Assembly: GCA_905215805.1 (NCBI GenBank)
Contig: CAJMRL010000002.1
Coordinates: forward strand, 170,234 to 234,233
DNA length: 64,000 nt
From: an uncultured bacterium
GTDB taxonomy: Bacteria > Bacillota > Clostridia > UBA1381
Reading direction: 5' to 3'
Below the pieces are notes generated by a model that worked only from the letters and a program-made list of their open reading frames with translations, was not told the origin of the DNA and did not search any database. Position numbers and translations under genes: made by a program. Shown here piece after piece: positions 9,501 to 17,111 of the stretch. Numbering within the stretch: the stretch's first letter is position 1; each line of letters opens with the position of its first letter.

Positions 9501-11257
9501 GTGTTCATATACACTATTTGCAGAATGCAAAAGAAATTCAGATAAAAATGGCTCAGGGAGCGAAGCCGGGCGAGGGCGGACATCTTCCGGGAGGAAAGGT
9601 ATATCCGTGGATCGCAAAAGCAAGACATTCAACGCCGGGCGTAAGCTTGATTTCGCCGCCGCCGCATCATGATATATATTCTATTGAAGACTTGGCACAG
9701 CTTATACACGACCTCAAAAATGCAAACCGCGATGCGAGGGTTACGGTAAAGCTTGTTTCTGAGGCTGGAGTAGGAACTATTGCTGTAGGTGTTGCAAAGG
9801 GACGCGCTGACGTCATCCTTATAAGCGGCTTTGACGGCGGTACGGGAGCTGCGCCCAAAACAGGTATACGTCATGCGGGACTTCCGTGGGAGCTTGGAGT
9901 GGCGGAAACCCATCAGGCTCTGCTTATGAATAATCTTAGAAATAGGGTTGTTATTGAAACTGACGGTAAGCTGCTTACTGGACGCGATGTTGCTATAGCC
10001 GCACTTTTGGGTGCTGAAGAATATGGATTTGCTACCGGCCCGCTTATCGCTATAGGCTGTGTAATGATGAGAGTATGTAATCTTGATACTTGTCCGGTCG
10101 GTGTGGCTACACAAAATCCTAAGCTCAGGAAGCGTTTTTGCGGAAAGCCGGAGTATGTGGAGAACTTTATGAGATTTATAGCGCAGGATCTCAGAGAGTG
10201 GATGGCTAAGATCGGAGTCAAGACAGTAGATGAGATGATAGGCCATGTCGAAAGACTTTCACAGAAAAATATAGAAGGTAACAGCAAAGCAAAAACAGTT
10301 GATTTATCATCACTTCTCTATCAGCCGAAAATTTGTTCAAATGACTTTGAGAGATACCATAATGTAACTCAGGATCATGAGCTGGAGAAATGTCTTGATA
10401 TGAATACACTTTTGAAGCTCTGCGAGCCTGCCATAAAGAACGGCAAGAAGATATCTGCTAAGCTTGAGATAAGAAATACTGACCGTGTAACGGGAACGAT
10501 TCTTTCTTCAGAGATCGCAAGAGAGCATGGAGAGGCGGGACTTCCGGATGATAGCATATGCCTTGATTTTGTCGGAAGTGCAGGACAGAGCTTCGGCGCA
10601 TTCCTTGCTCCGGGAGTAACAATGAAGCTGGAGGGCGATTCCAACGACTATATTGGAAAAGGTCTTTCGGGCGGTAAAATTATCGTTGTTCCCAATGCAG
10701 ATTCAAAGTTTGATCCTGCTCAGAATGTTATCATCGGTAACGTTGCATTCTATGGTGCAATAAAAGGTGAGGCATATATTTTGGGTAATGCAGGAGAACG
10801 CTTCTGTGTAAGAAACAGCGGTATGAGCGCCGTAGTAGAAGGCGTAGGAGATCATGGCTGCGAATATATGACAGGCGGTAAGGTAGTGGTTCTCGGAAGT
10901 ACCGGACGTAACTTTGCGGCTGGTATGTCGGGAGGTATCGCATATGTATACAATAAGGACGGCGGATTTGAGAGCAACTGCAACATGAGTCTTGTAACCT
11001 GTGAGAGCGCGGAAAGTGACAAGGAAGTAATAAAGGAAATGCTTGAAAAGCATCTAAAATATACAGGATCAAAGAAGGCGGAAGAGGTTCTCGCTGACTT
11101 TGATAATGAAATAAAGAATTTTGTAAAGGTTATTCCGATTGATTACAAGAAGGTTGTTGAAGTAATGGACAGCGAGCTTGCAAAGGGAACGGAATACGAG
11201 GATGCAATGCTCATAGCATTTGAAAATGTGACGGGCAAAAAGGTGGAAATTGCTTAA
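6563..11257 (+). CDS. gltB: glutamate synthase, large (alpha) subunit
   Basis: 1564 residues, full length for bacterial GltB. The start at 6563 is preferred because GGAGG (6553-6557) lies 5 bases before it; an ATG at 6551 has almost no space for a ribosome site. Domains in order: a short propeptide then the Ntn glutaminase with catalytic Cys22 (HDACGIG); a central domain; the FMN-binding synthase barrel with SYGSISQEAHE and AKPGEGG; the 3Fe-4S cysteines in CVMMRVCNLDTC near 1165-1175; and the C-terminal glycine-rich beta-helix. It uses glutamine and 2-oxoglutarate to make two glutamates, with ammonia channelled inside the protein and electrons from GltD. gltD begins 11 bases downstream. Confidence 0.98.
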   Translation: MEFNGLPKKQGLYDPSFEHDACGIGCIANIKGKTSHRIINQAIQILENLAHRGGVGSDPATGDGAGILIQMPHTFMKKVCANEGIELPEKGNYGVGMLFLSPDKDTREKSFRKLKAIIEDENQIVLGIRKVPVYEACIGQGALEAMPYIAQVFIGKSDKEMSADDFERKLYIIGKLAEKKIRKSGDDNYFYFASLSARTVVYKGMLTPDQVNEFYLDLKDVDMKTAIALVHSRFSTNTFPSWERAHPNRYIIHNGEINTIRGNVNWVKARERMFSTPEFECEMDKILPVINEDGSDSAMLDNYLQFLHLSGFSLPRAVMMTIPEPWENNDKMPEDMRKFYEYHSCITEPWDGPAAVAFTDGKLVGATLDRNGLRPARYYITTDDEIILSSEVGVTDIDESKIVKKERLHPGKMLLIDTENGRIISDEEIKEYESSHKPYGEWVEKTLVNIEDLPLETENKGDTWHDLTSKVKAQAANSVNADLALRSAIVLDNMFVNRENSEDELPLLTRQKVFGYSWEDVNATLRQIIEKGTDPINAMGSDIPLAVLSEKPQLLYNYFKQLFAQVTNPPIDAIREKIVTSTFTLFGCEQNLLTSSELNCRKVRASSPILTNEELEKLRNISLEGFKSITLPALYNVHQENDMEAAIDTICKATDIAIDNGYNIIILSDKGINEDKAPIPALLCAAGLHHHLIRHGTRMKVSIVLETGEPREVHHFACLIGYGVNGVNPYMAYESIKELIDMKLVDCEYDEAVARYNKTITDGIVKVMSKMGISTIQSYQGAQIFEALGIRESVVDKYFTGTATRIGGIGLEEISKEVMVRHEEAFSKITGDMALKTGGEYKWRSEGEYHMFNPSTIYKLQMACRTGNYNLYKEYADEMNAHQEHECTIRGMLDIKTIDKPIAIEKVESVDSIVKRFKTGAMSYGSISQEAHECLAIAMNRLGGKSNSGEGGENPERYIPDENGDSRSSAIKQVASGRFGVHIHYLQNAKEIQIKMAQGAKPGEGGHLPGGKVYPWIAKARHSTPGVSLISPPPHHDIYSIEDLAQLIHDLKNANRDARVTVKLVSEAGVGTIAVGVAKGRADVILISGFDGGTGAAPKTGIRHAGLPWELGVAETHQALLMNNLRNRVVIETDGKLLTGRDVAIAALLGAEEYGFATGPLIAIGCVMMRVCNLDTCPVGVATQNPKLRKRFCGKPEYVENFMRFIAQDLREWMAKIGVKTVDEMIGHVERLSQKNIEGNSKAKTVDLSSLLYQPKICSNDFERYHNVTQDHELEKCLDMNTLLKLCEPAIKNGKKISAKLEIRNTDRVTGTILSSEIAREHGEAGLPDDSICLDFVGSAGQSFGAFLAPGVTMKLEGDSNDYIGKGLSGGKIIVVPNADSKFDPAQNVIIGNVAFYGAIKGEAYILGNAGERFCVRNSGMSAVVEGVGDHGCEYMTGGKVVVLGSTGRNFAAGMSGGIAYVYNKDGGFESNCNMSLVTCESAESDKEVIKEMLEKHLKYTGSKKAEEVLADFDNEIKNFVKVIPIDYKKVVEVMDSELAKGTEYEDAMLIAFENVTGKKVEIA

Positions 11258-11268
11258 GGAGGATTAAA

Positions 11269-12738
11269 ATGGGTAAACCGACCGGATTTTTAGAATATGA
11301 AAGAAGTCTTCCGAAGGATAGACCCCCCGAGGAAAGAATAAACGATTGGGATGAATTCCATACTCATTTTGACCTGAAGCATCTTCAGCTTCAGGGCGCA
11401 AGATGTATGGACTGCGGTGTTCCGTTTTGCCATATGGGAGAACAAATAGGCAGAACTTCTATAGGCTGTCCGCTGCATAATCTTATTCCTGAATGGAATG
11501 ATCTTGTATATCGGGGAGATATAGATGAAGCATATAAACGTCTGTCTCTGACAAATCCTTTTCCGGAGTTTACCGGAAGGGTTTGTCCGGCGCTTTGTGA
11601 AGGATCATGCACCCTTGGAATGCACGACCCTGCCGTAACAATAAAAAATATAGAGGGACATATAATAGATACAATGTTTGATATGGGCAAGGTTAAGCCC
11701 AGACGTCCTGAAAAATCAACAGAAAAGCGCGTTGCCGTTGTAGGCAGCGGACCTGCCGGACTTGCATGCGCCGATATGCTCAATCAGATGGGACACAGAG
11801 TGACAGTGTTTGAAAGAGCCGACAGACCGGGCGGACTTTTGATGTACGGCATTCCTAATATGAAGCTTGATAAGAAGCTTGTTGAAAGACGTATAGAGCT
11901 TATGAAAAAGGAAGGCATAGAGTTTAAGACCAATACGGAAATTGGTAAAAATTATCCTTCTGTAAAGCTTGTTTCCGAATATGATGCTGTTGTTCTTTGT
12001 ACTGGAGCAACAAAACCAAGACCGCTTACAGTTGAGGGTGCAGATTTAAAGGGCGTGTATTATGCCGTAGATTTTCTAAAGGCAAATACAAAAAGTCTTC
12101 TTGATTCCAATCATGAGGACAGAATGTATATAAGCGCGAAGGATAAGAACGTAATAGTTATTGGCGGAGGCGATACCGGAACAGACTGCGTAGGAACATC
12201 AATTCGTCATGGCTGCAAGAGCGTTACTCAGCTTGAGATTATGGGTGAGATGAGCGAAACAAGACTGCCGAGTAACCCATGGCCCGAATGGCCGGTAGTA
12301 AAAAAGACCGATTACGGTCAGGAAGAGGCTATTTATCTTTATGGTCAGGATCCGAGAGAATATACTACTACTGTTACTAAAATAGAAGGCGACGACATGG
12401 GCGAAGTTAAATATGTACACACTGTTCAGGTAGAGTGGGTACCGGCTCCTAACGGAGGTATGATGCCTAAGCCAATTGAGGGCACCGAACAAAAGAGAGA
12501 GTGCGATCTCGTGCTTATTGCTATGGGATTTCTTGGTCCGGAGCAAGAGCTTGTAAAGCAGCTTACTCTTGATACAAATGCGAGAAGTAATATTAATGCA
12601 GATGAGGTTGATTATAAGACGAGTTTGACCGGTGTATTTGCAGCAGGTGACTGCCGCAGAGGTCAAAGTCTTGTGGTATGGGCAATTCGTGAAGGACGTG
12701 AAGCTGCCAAAAGCGTTAATAAATATCTTATGAAATAA
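11269..12738 (+). CDS. gltD: glutamate synthase, small (beta) subunit
   Basis: 489 residues. N-terminal cysteines for two 4Fe-4S clusters are visible (ARCMDCGVPFC, GCPLHNLIP, VCPALCEGSC). A FAD-binding VVGSGPAGLACAD lies near residue 160 and an NAD(P)H-binding VIGGGDTGTDC near 300; TGVFAAGDCRRGQSLV closes the FAD site. It passes electrons from NAD(P)H through FAD and iron-sulfur centres to GltB. AGGAGG precedes the start, 11 bases after gltB, so the two are one operon ending at the hairpin at 12748. Confidence 0.98.
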   Translation: MGKPTGFLEYERSLPKDRPPEERINDWDEFHTHFDLKHLQLQGARCMDCGVPFCHMGEQIGRTSIGCPLHNLIPEWNDLVYRGDIDEAYKRLSLTNPFPEFTGRVCPALCEGSCTLGMHDPAVTIKNIEGHIIDTMFDMGKVKPRRPEKSTEKRVAVVGSGPAGLACADMLNQMGHRVTVFERADRPGGLLMYGIPNMKLDKKLVERRIELMKKEGIEFKTNTEIGKNYPSVKLVSEYDAVVLCTGATKPRPLTVEGADLKGVYYAVDFLKANTKSLLDSNHEDRMYISAKDKNVIVIGGGDTGTDCVGTSIRHGCKSVTQLEIMGEMSETRLPSNPWPEWPVVKKTDYGQEEAIYLYGQDPREYTTTVTKIEGDDMGEVKYVHTVQVEWVPAPNGGMMPKPIEGTEQKRECDLVLIAMGFLGPEQELVKQLTLDTNARSNINADEVDYKTSLTGVFAAGDCRRGQSLVVWAIREGREAAKSVNKYLMK

Positions 12739-12747
12739 TTTATCAGC

Positions 12748-12787
12748 GGGGTTGTCGTTTTTAATGCGACAACCCCATGCGCTTTTT
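12748..12787 (+). terminator. gltBD terminator
   Basis: 10-bp stem GGGGTTGTCG (12748-12757) with CGACAACCCC (12767-12776), then GCGCTTTTT. Its core resembles the terminators at 30701 and 42736. Confidence 0.75.
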
Positions 12788-12814
12788 AATACGTAAGTTC
12801 GTTATGTTTTTGCA

Positions 12815-12848
12815 TAAAAAATCCGCTCCGGATGATTTCGGAACGGAT
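12815..12848 (-). terminator. terminator of the zinc-ribbon gene
   Basis: 10-bp stem with one mismatch (12821-12830 with 12839-12848); read on the minus strand it ends in six T. It lies just beyond the stop of the minus-strand gene. Confidence 0.75.
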
Positions 12849-12855
12849 AGTATTT

Positions 12856-13137
12856 TTAATTTTCAGATTTCATTGCCGCAAAACATTCGCTGCAATAAAC
12901 AGGTCTGTCGTGTCTAGGTTCAAATGGAACAGTATCCACTTTTCCGCATTTAGAGCATACGATCTCAAAGACTTCCGGCTTTTGGTTTCTTGTAGAATTT
13001 CTTTTTAATTGGCGGCATTCTCTGCATCTGACCGGTTCATTTTCAAAGCCTTTTTCGGCATAAAATTCTTGTTCTCCTGCAGAGAAAATGAATTCTTTTC
13101 CGCAATTTCTACAAGTCAAAGTCTTGTCTTGGTACAT
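12856..13137 (-). CDS. small zinc-ribbon protein
   Basis: 93 residues with four paired cysteine motifs. The N-terminal half (CRNCGKEFIFSAGEQEFYAEKGF then CRECR) matches the probable zinc-ribbon family often seen in Clostridia (Pfam zf-trcl, recalled, not searched). The second half has CSKCGK and CSECF and would form another zinc site. It has no signal peptide or membrane segment. Function is unknown; nucleic-acid or protein binding is plausible. It lies 38 bases downstream of the sigma factor gene on the same strand, so the two may be co-transcribed, ending at the terminator at 12815. Confidence 0.85.
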   Translation of the reverse strand: MYQDKTLTCRNCGKEFIFSAGEQEFYAEKGFENEPVRCRECRQLKRNSTRNQKPEVFEIVCSKCGKVDTVPFEPRHDRPVYCSECFAAMKSEN

Positions 13138-13175
13138 ACAAAATTCCTCGCTTTTTACAATATTTATTCAGCGTA

Positions 13176-13781
13176 TCACGGTTTTATCGGTTTAAGCTTT
13201 TTTTTAATACTTTGCAGTGAGTTGTCAACAGATTTAACAGATCTGCCTACCTTTTCGGCAATTTGTTTATATGATTCACCATTTATATATCCATTAAGAA
13301 TTTCAAGCTCAAAAGAATTAAGCGATTTGCTGATAATGTACTCAATACCCTCGCGGTTTTCGCGGTCAATCAAAATAGCCTCCGGATTCATATCGTCTGA
13401 TTCAACCGTATCACGCAGTGAAATATTTTCATCGTCAAAGGCAGTATTATCAAGAGATACATAGGAATTGAGCGGAGCATGCTTAAGGCGTGAAGCCTTT
13501 TTTATTGCTGTCATAATCTGATTTTTTATGCACATAACAGCAAACGGCAGAAATGTTTTATTTTTGTTTCCGTCAAAATTACGGATAGCTCTAAGCAGAC
13601 CGATCCGCCCTTCTTGAATAACATCATCTTCGTCTGCGCCGGCAACATAATAAAGCGAAGCTTTAGAACGGACAAGTCCTTCATATCGTGTCAAAATTTC
13701 GGATAAGGCATTGTCATCACCGTTCTGAGCAGCCGTAACAAGAGCTTCATCGGATACATTACCGATATTATTATTTTTCAT
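13176..13781 (-). CDS. sigH: RNA polymerase sigma factor, SigH type
   Basis: 201 residues starting MKNNNIGNVSDEALV. GGGAG lies about 7 bases before this ATG, and an upstream ATG at 13811 would precede the mapped transcription start. Region 2 contains YVAGADEDDVIQEGRIGLLRAI; the linker HAPLNSYVSLD is characteristic of SigH (Spo0H); region 4 ends with YKQIAEKVGRSVKSVDNSLQSI. SigH switches on early sporulation and transition-state genes in Bacillota. In Bacillus it sits near secE-nusG and rpmG, but here it is beside a zinc-ribbon gene. A paralogous sporulation-type sigma of unknown regulon is the alternative. Confidence 0.85.
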   Translation of the reverse strand: MKNNNIGNVSDEALVTAAQNGDDNALSEILTRYEGLVRSKASLYYVAGADEDDVIQEGRIGLLRAIRNFDGNKNKTFLPFAVMCIKNQIMTAIKKASRLKHAPLNSYVSLDNTAFDDENISLRDTVESDDMNPEAILIDRENREGIEYIISKSLNSFELEILNGYINGESYKQIAEKVGRSVKSVDNSLQSIKKKLKPIKP

Positions 13782-13816
13782 TTCCGCTCTCCCTTTATGA
13801 TATAAGTACATAGCTT

Positions 13817-13845
13817 ATTATAACATTATTTAAAAGTCTTGTCAA
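13817..13845 (-). promoter_or_regulatory. sigH promoter
   Basis: On the minus strand TTGACA (13845-13840), 17-base spacer, TATAAT (13822-13817). Perfect consensus, suggesting vegetative-sigma transcription. Confidence 0.85.
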
Positions 13846-13924
13846 GTTTTAAAAAAGTGAATAAAGAATAAAATTTTGATAATATGACAGAAAATACAAA
13901 TTCTTGTATTTAATATTTTAAGTC

Positions 13925-13953
13925 TTGTGTTTTAGTTCGATTTATGCTAAAAT
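13925..13953 (+). promoter_or_regulatory. birA promoter (possible)
   Basis: TTGTGT (13925-13930), 17-base spacer, TAAAAT (13948-13953). Confidence 0.5.
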
Positions 13954-14009
13954 ATGTATAGCAGGGTTGGAGTTTGTTGTACGTATTGTTTTATGAAAGG
14001 ATTCTGTAT

Positions 14010-14966
14010 ATGACGAGAAGAATACTTGAGATACTTGAAAATGGCGGTAAATATATAAGTGGTGAAAAGATAAGCAATGAGCTTGGGATTTCACGAAATG
14101 CCGTATGGAAACATATAAATAAACTGCGCCAAGAGGGCTATGAAATAGAATCAGTCACAAATCGTGGTTATCGTTTGGTAGGCAGAAGAGATATTATAAA
14201 CGGTGAAATTATAAAGGAAGGCTTACAGACAGAATTTATAGGAAAGAATATTGTTTATTATGATGAGATTGATTCCACTAATAATGCAGCAAAAAGAGAA
14301 AGCGATATGGCGGACGGAACTCTATTTATCAGTGAAATACAGACGAGTGGAAAAGGAAGGCTCGGACGTTCATGGTCATCTCCGAAAGGCGATGGAATAT
14401 GGATGTCAATTTTATTAAAACCGGAGCTTATGCCGATGCAGGTTTCACAAATAACTCTGGTTGCAGGGATGGCAGTGGCAATAGCAATGGGCGGTGCGGC
14501 TAAAATAAAATGGCCCAATGATATAGTAATCGGAACAAAAAAAATATGCGGAATATTAACGGAAATGTCAGCTGAGATCGAGAGAGTAAATTATGTAGTG
14601 TGCGGAATAGGCATAAATGTAAATACAGCCATTTTTGATGATGAGCTTTCAGATAAGGCTACATCATTGTATATTGAAACAGGAAAGAAATATTGCAGAG
14701 CGGATATTATAAGACGAGTACTTACTGTTTTTGAGAGACTTTATAAAAGTTTTTGTGCGCATGGAATAGGCGTAATATTAGATGAATACAGAAAATTATG
14801 TATTACATTAAATAAAGAGGTGAGTATAGTATATAATAACAAAACATATCAGGGCAGGGCGGTCGATATAGATAATGAAGGGAATCTTATCGTTGAGACA
14901 GAAGGAGAAAGACATACGGTGCACTCTGGCGAAGTGAGCGTGAGAGGAATATATGGTTATATTTAA
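14010..14966 (+). CDS. birA: bifunctional biotin-protein ligase / biotin operon repressor
   Basis: 318 residues from the ATG at 14010, chosen for GAAAGGA 8 bases upstream. Residues 1-60 form a winged helix (ISGEKISNELGISRNAVWKHINKLRQEGYEI). The ligase domain follows with the biotinyl-AMP motif SGKGRLGRSWSSP near 110 and KWPNDI near 167. A small SH3-like C-terminal domain ends the protein. BirA activates biotin with ATP and attaches it to biotin-dependent carboxylases, and its HTH domain represses biotin genes when biotin is ample. No biotin gene or carrier protein is nearby. Confidence 0.95.
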   Translation: MTRRILEILENGGKYISGEKISNELGISRNAVWKHINKLRQEGYEIESVTNRGYRLVGRRDIINGEIIKEGLQTEFIGKNIVYYDEIDSTNNAAKRESDMADGTLFISEIQTSGKGRLGRSWSSPKGDGIWMSILLKPELMPMQVSQITLVAGMAVAIAMGGAAKIKWPNDIVIGTKKICGILTEMSAEIERVNYVVCGIGINVNTAIFDDELSDKATSLYIETGKKYCRADIIRRVLTVFERLYKSFCAHGIGVILDEYRKLCITLNKEVSIVYNNKTYQGRAVDIDNEGNLIVETEGERHTVHSGEVSVRGIYGYI

Positions 14967-14999
14967 AAAGTATTAAAAATATGAATAAAATGTAAATTG

Positions 15000-15026
15000 T
15001 TAGCACTCATCAGCATTGAGTGCTAA
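15000..15026 (+). promoter_or_regulatory. CIRCE operator (HrcA binding site)
   Basis: TTAGCACTC-N9-GAGTGCTAA, an exact match to the CIRCE inverted repeat recognised by the heat-shock repressor HrcA. It ends 7 bases before the htpG -35 box. The stem followed by TTTTTTA could also help terminate birA transcripts. Confidence 0.95.
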
Positions 15027-15033
15027 TTTTTTA

Positions 15034-15062
15034 TTGACAAATTAATATAAAAGTAGTATTAT
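15034..15062 (+). promoter_or_regulatory. htpG promoter
   Basis: TTGACA (15034-15039), 17-base spacer, TATTAT (15057-15062). Confidence 0.85.
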
Positions 15063-15095
15063 ATATTTAATAAAATCTTAAGAGGTGTATGTAAA

Positions 15096-16964
15096 ATGGC
15101 AAAAGGAAATATTTCTGTTGATTCGGAAAATTTATTTCCGATTATAAAAAAATGGCTTTATTCAGATAAAGATATATTTTTGAGAGAATTGGTTTCAAAT
15201 GGATGTGACGCTGTTACAAAGCTTAAAAAGCTTGTCGGAATAGGTGAGGCAAAAATAGAAGACGATCCTCATTATAAGGTTACGGTATCCATTTATAAGA
15301 AAGCGAAAAAGCTTGTTATAAGCGATAACGGTATAGGAATGACTGCGGAGGAAATCGATAAATATATAAATCAGATCGCATTTTCCGGTGCAAGTGATTT
15401 TCTTGCTAAATATAAAGAAGAAGACAAGGATAATGAATCGAACCAGATAATAGGTCATTTTGGTTTGGGCTTTTACAGTGCGTTTATGGTAGCGGATAGT
15501 GTAGAAATTGATTCACTTTCGTATCAGGAAGGTGCAAAGGCTGCAAAATGGACTTGTGACGGAACGATGGAATATGAGATGAGCGATGGAGAGCGTACAG
15601 AGAGAGGTACTACGATTACTCTTAATATTGCTGAGGATTCAGAAGAATTTTTGGACGAATTTAAAATTCGCGAAATACTTCATAAATACTGCGCATTTCT
15701 TCCAACGGAAATATATCTTGAAACTCCGGAAAAAGAGGAGGAGAAAAAGTCTGAGGATAATAAGGACAATGGCGAGGATAAAGAGCCTGAAGCTCCGAAG
15801 CCTATCAATACTACAAATCCGCTTTGGATGAAGAAACCGTCGGAGTGTACGGATGAAGAGTATAAGGAATTTTACAGAAATGTATTCATGGACTTTAATG
15901 AGCCGTTGTTCTGGATACATCTTAATGTGGATTATCCGTTTAATCTTAAGGGCATACTCTATTTCCCTAAAATCAACCATGAATTTGCCGGAATAGAGGG
16001 ACAGATAAAGCTCTATAATAATCAGGTCTTTGTTGCAGATAATGTGAAAGAGGTAATTCCTGAGTTTCTTATGCTGTTGAAGGGCGTTATAGATTGTCCT
16101 GATTTGCCGCTTAATGTTTCGAGGAGTTTTCTCCAAAATGACGGATATGTAAAGAAAATTGCAAATCATATCACAAAAAAGGTTGCGGACAAGTTAAAGA
16201 GCTTGTATAACAGTGAGCGTGAAAATTATGAGAAATATTGGGACGATATAAATGTATTTATAAAATACGGATGTCTTAGAGATGACAAATTTTATGATAG
16301 GGTAAAAGATGTCATTATTTATAAAAATTTGGACGGAAAGTATATAACTCTTGAGGATTATCTTGCGGGCAAAGAAAAGAAAGATGTATACTATGTAAGC
16401 GATGAAAAGCAGCAGGCTCAGTATATTAATATGTTTAAAGAGCAGGGAATTGACGCTGTTATTCTTCCTACTATGATGGATACGCATTTTATAAGCTTTG
16501 TTGAGATGAAAAACAGCGATGTGCATTTCCACCGTATTGATTCGGAGCTTTCTGAAACAGGCGACGAAAAAGCAAGTGAGGATGAGAGTGATAAGGCTCT
16601 TGCGGACAAGTTTAAAGAAGTTATAGGAGATGACTCCTTAAAGGTTGAGGTAAGAGGACTTAAAAATGAAGAAATTCCGGCAGTAATGCTTTTGGGCGAG
16701 CAATCAAGAAGAATGCAGGAAATGTATAAGAGCTATGGTCAGCAGATGGCCGGAATGGCAGATATGTTCCATGATGAATTTACTCTTGTTATAAATAAAA
16801 ACAATGCTCTTATAGAGAAATTGAACAGCCTTAATGAAGATGATGAAAAGCTGTTGATTGAGCATATATATGATTTGGCAAGAATAAGCCATAGTCCTTT
16901 GACGGGCGAGCAAATGACGAAATTTATTGAGCGTTCAAATAAACTGCTTGGAAAGCTGTTTTAA
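15096..16964 (+). CDS. htpG: molecular chaperone HtpG (Hsp90)
   Basis: 622 residues, full length. The N-terminal GHKL ATPase shows LVSNGCDAVTKLKKL (with Asp in place of the more usual A-D-A context), SDNGIGMTAEEI and GHFGLGFYSAFMVAD. A highly charged insert (EEEKKSEDNKDNGEDKEPEAP, about residues 212-232) links it to the middle domain, which holds the catalytic-loop region LPLNVSRSFLQND. The C-terminal dimerisation domain follows. HtpG remodels client proteins in the cytosol. The CIRCE site places it under HrcA here, unlike Bacillus subtilis, where htpG is outside the HrcA regulon. No dnaK, groEL or hrcA lies in the window. Confidence 0.97.
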   Translation: MAKGNISVDSENLFPIIKKWLYSDKDIFLRELVSNGCDAVTKLKKLVGIGEAKIEDDPHYKVTVSIYKKAKKLVISDNGIGMTAEEIDKYINQIAFSGASDFLAKYKEEDKDNESNQIIGHFGLGFYSAFMVADSVEIDSLSYQEGAKAAKWTCDGTMEYEMSDGERTERGTTITLNIAEDSEEFLDEFKIREILHKYCAFLPTEIYLETPEKEEEKKSEDNKDNGEDKEPEAPKPINTTNPLWMKKPSECTDEEYKEFYRNVFMDFNEPLFWIHLNVDYPFNLKGILYFPKINHEFAGIEGQIKLYNNQVFVADNVKEVIPEFLMLLKGVIDCPDLPLNVSRSFLQNDGYVKKIANHITKKVADKLKSLYNSERENYEKYWDDINVFIKYGCLRDDKFYDRVKDVIIYKNLDGKYITLEDYLAGKEKKDVYYVSDEKQQAQYINMFKEQGIDAVILPTMMDTHFISFVEMKNSDVHFHRIDSELSETGDEKASEDESDKALADKFKEVIGDDSLKVEVRGLKNEEIPAVMLLGEQSRRMQEMYKSYGQQMAGMADMFHDEFTLVINKNNALIEKLNSLNEDDEKLLIEHIYDLARISHSPLTGEQMTKFIERSNKLLGKLF

Positions 16965-17018
16965 TATTTTATAAATGGCGTTATTATAATATGAAGAATA
17001 TATTTTAATTTTATGTTA

Positions 17019-17076
17019 AAAGCCTTTCTGCTGAAAATTTAGATAAAAATGATTTTCAGCAGAAAGGCTTTATTAT
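17019..17076. terminator. bidirectional terminator between htpG and argJ
   Basis: Perfect 20-bp stem (17019-17038 with 17052-17071) with a 13-base loop. It lies between convergent genes and has A/T tracts on both sides. Confidence 0.9.
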
Positions 17077-17111
17077 TTTTGATAAATGTTTATGATATAG
17101 GTATGAGAATA

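Noticed and set aside
9629..10246. 205-codon open frame on the minus strand
   Set aside because: It lies wholly inside gltB, whose motifs continue across it; no ribosome site and a composition typical of an antisense shadow.
15639..16169. 176-codon open frame on the minus strand
   Set aside because: Antisense to htpG, low-complexity Leu/Phe/Ile-rich translation, no supporting signals.
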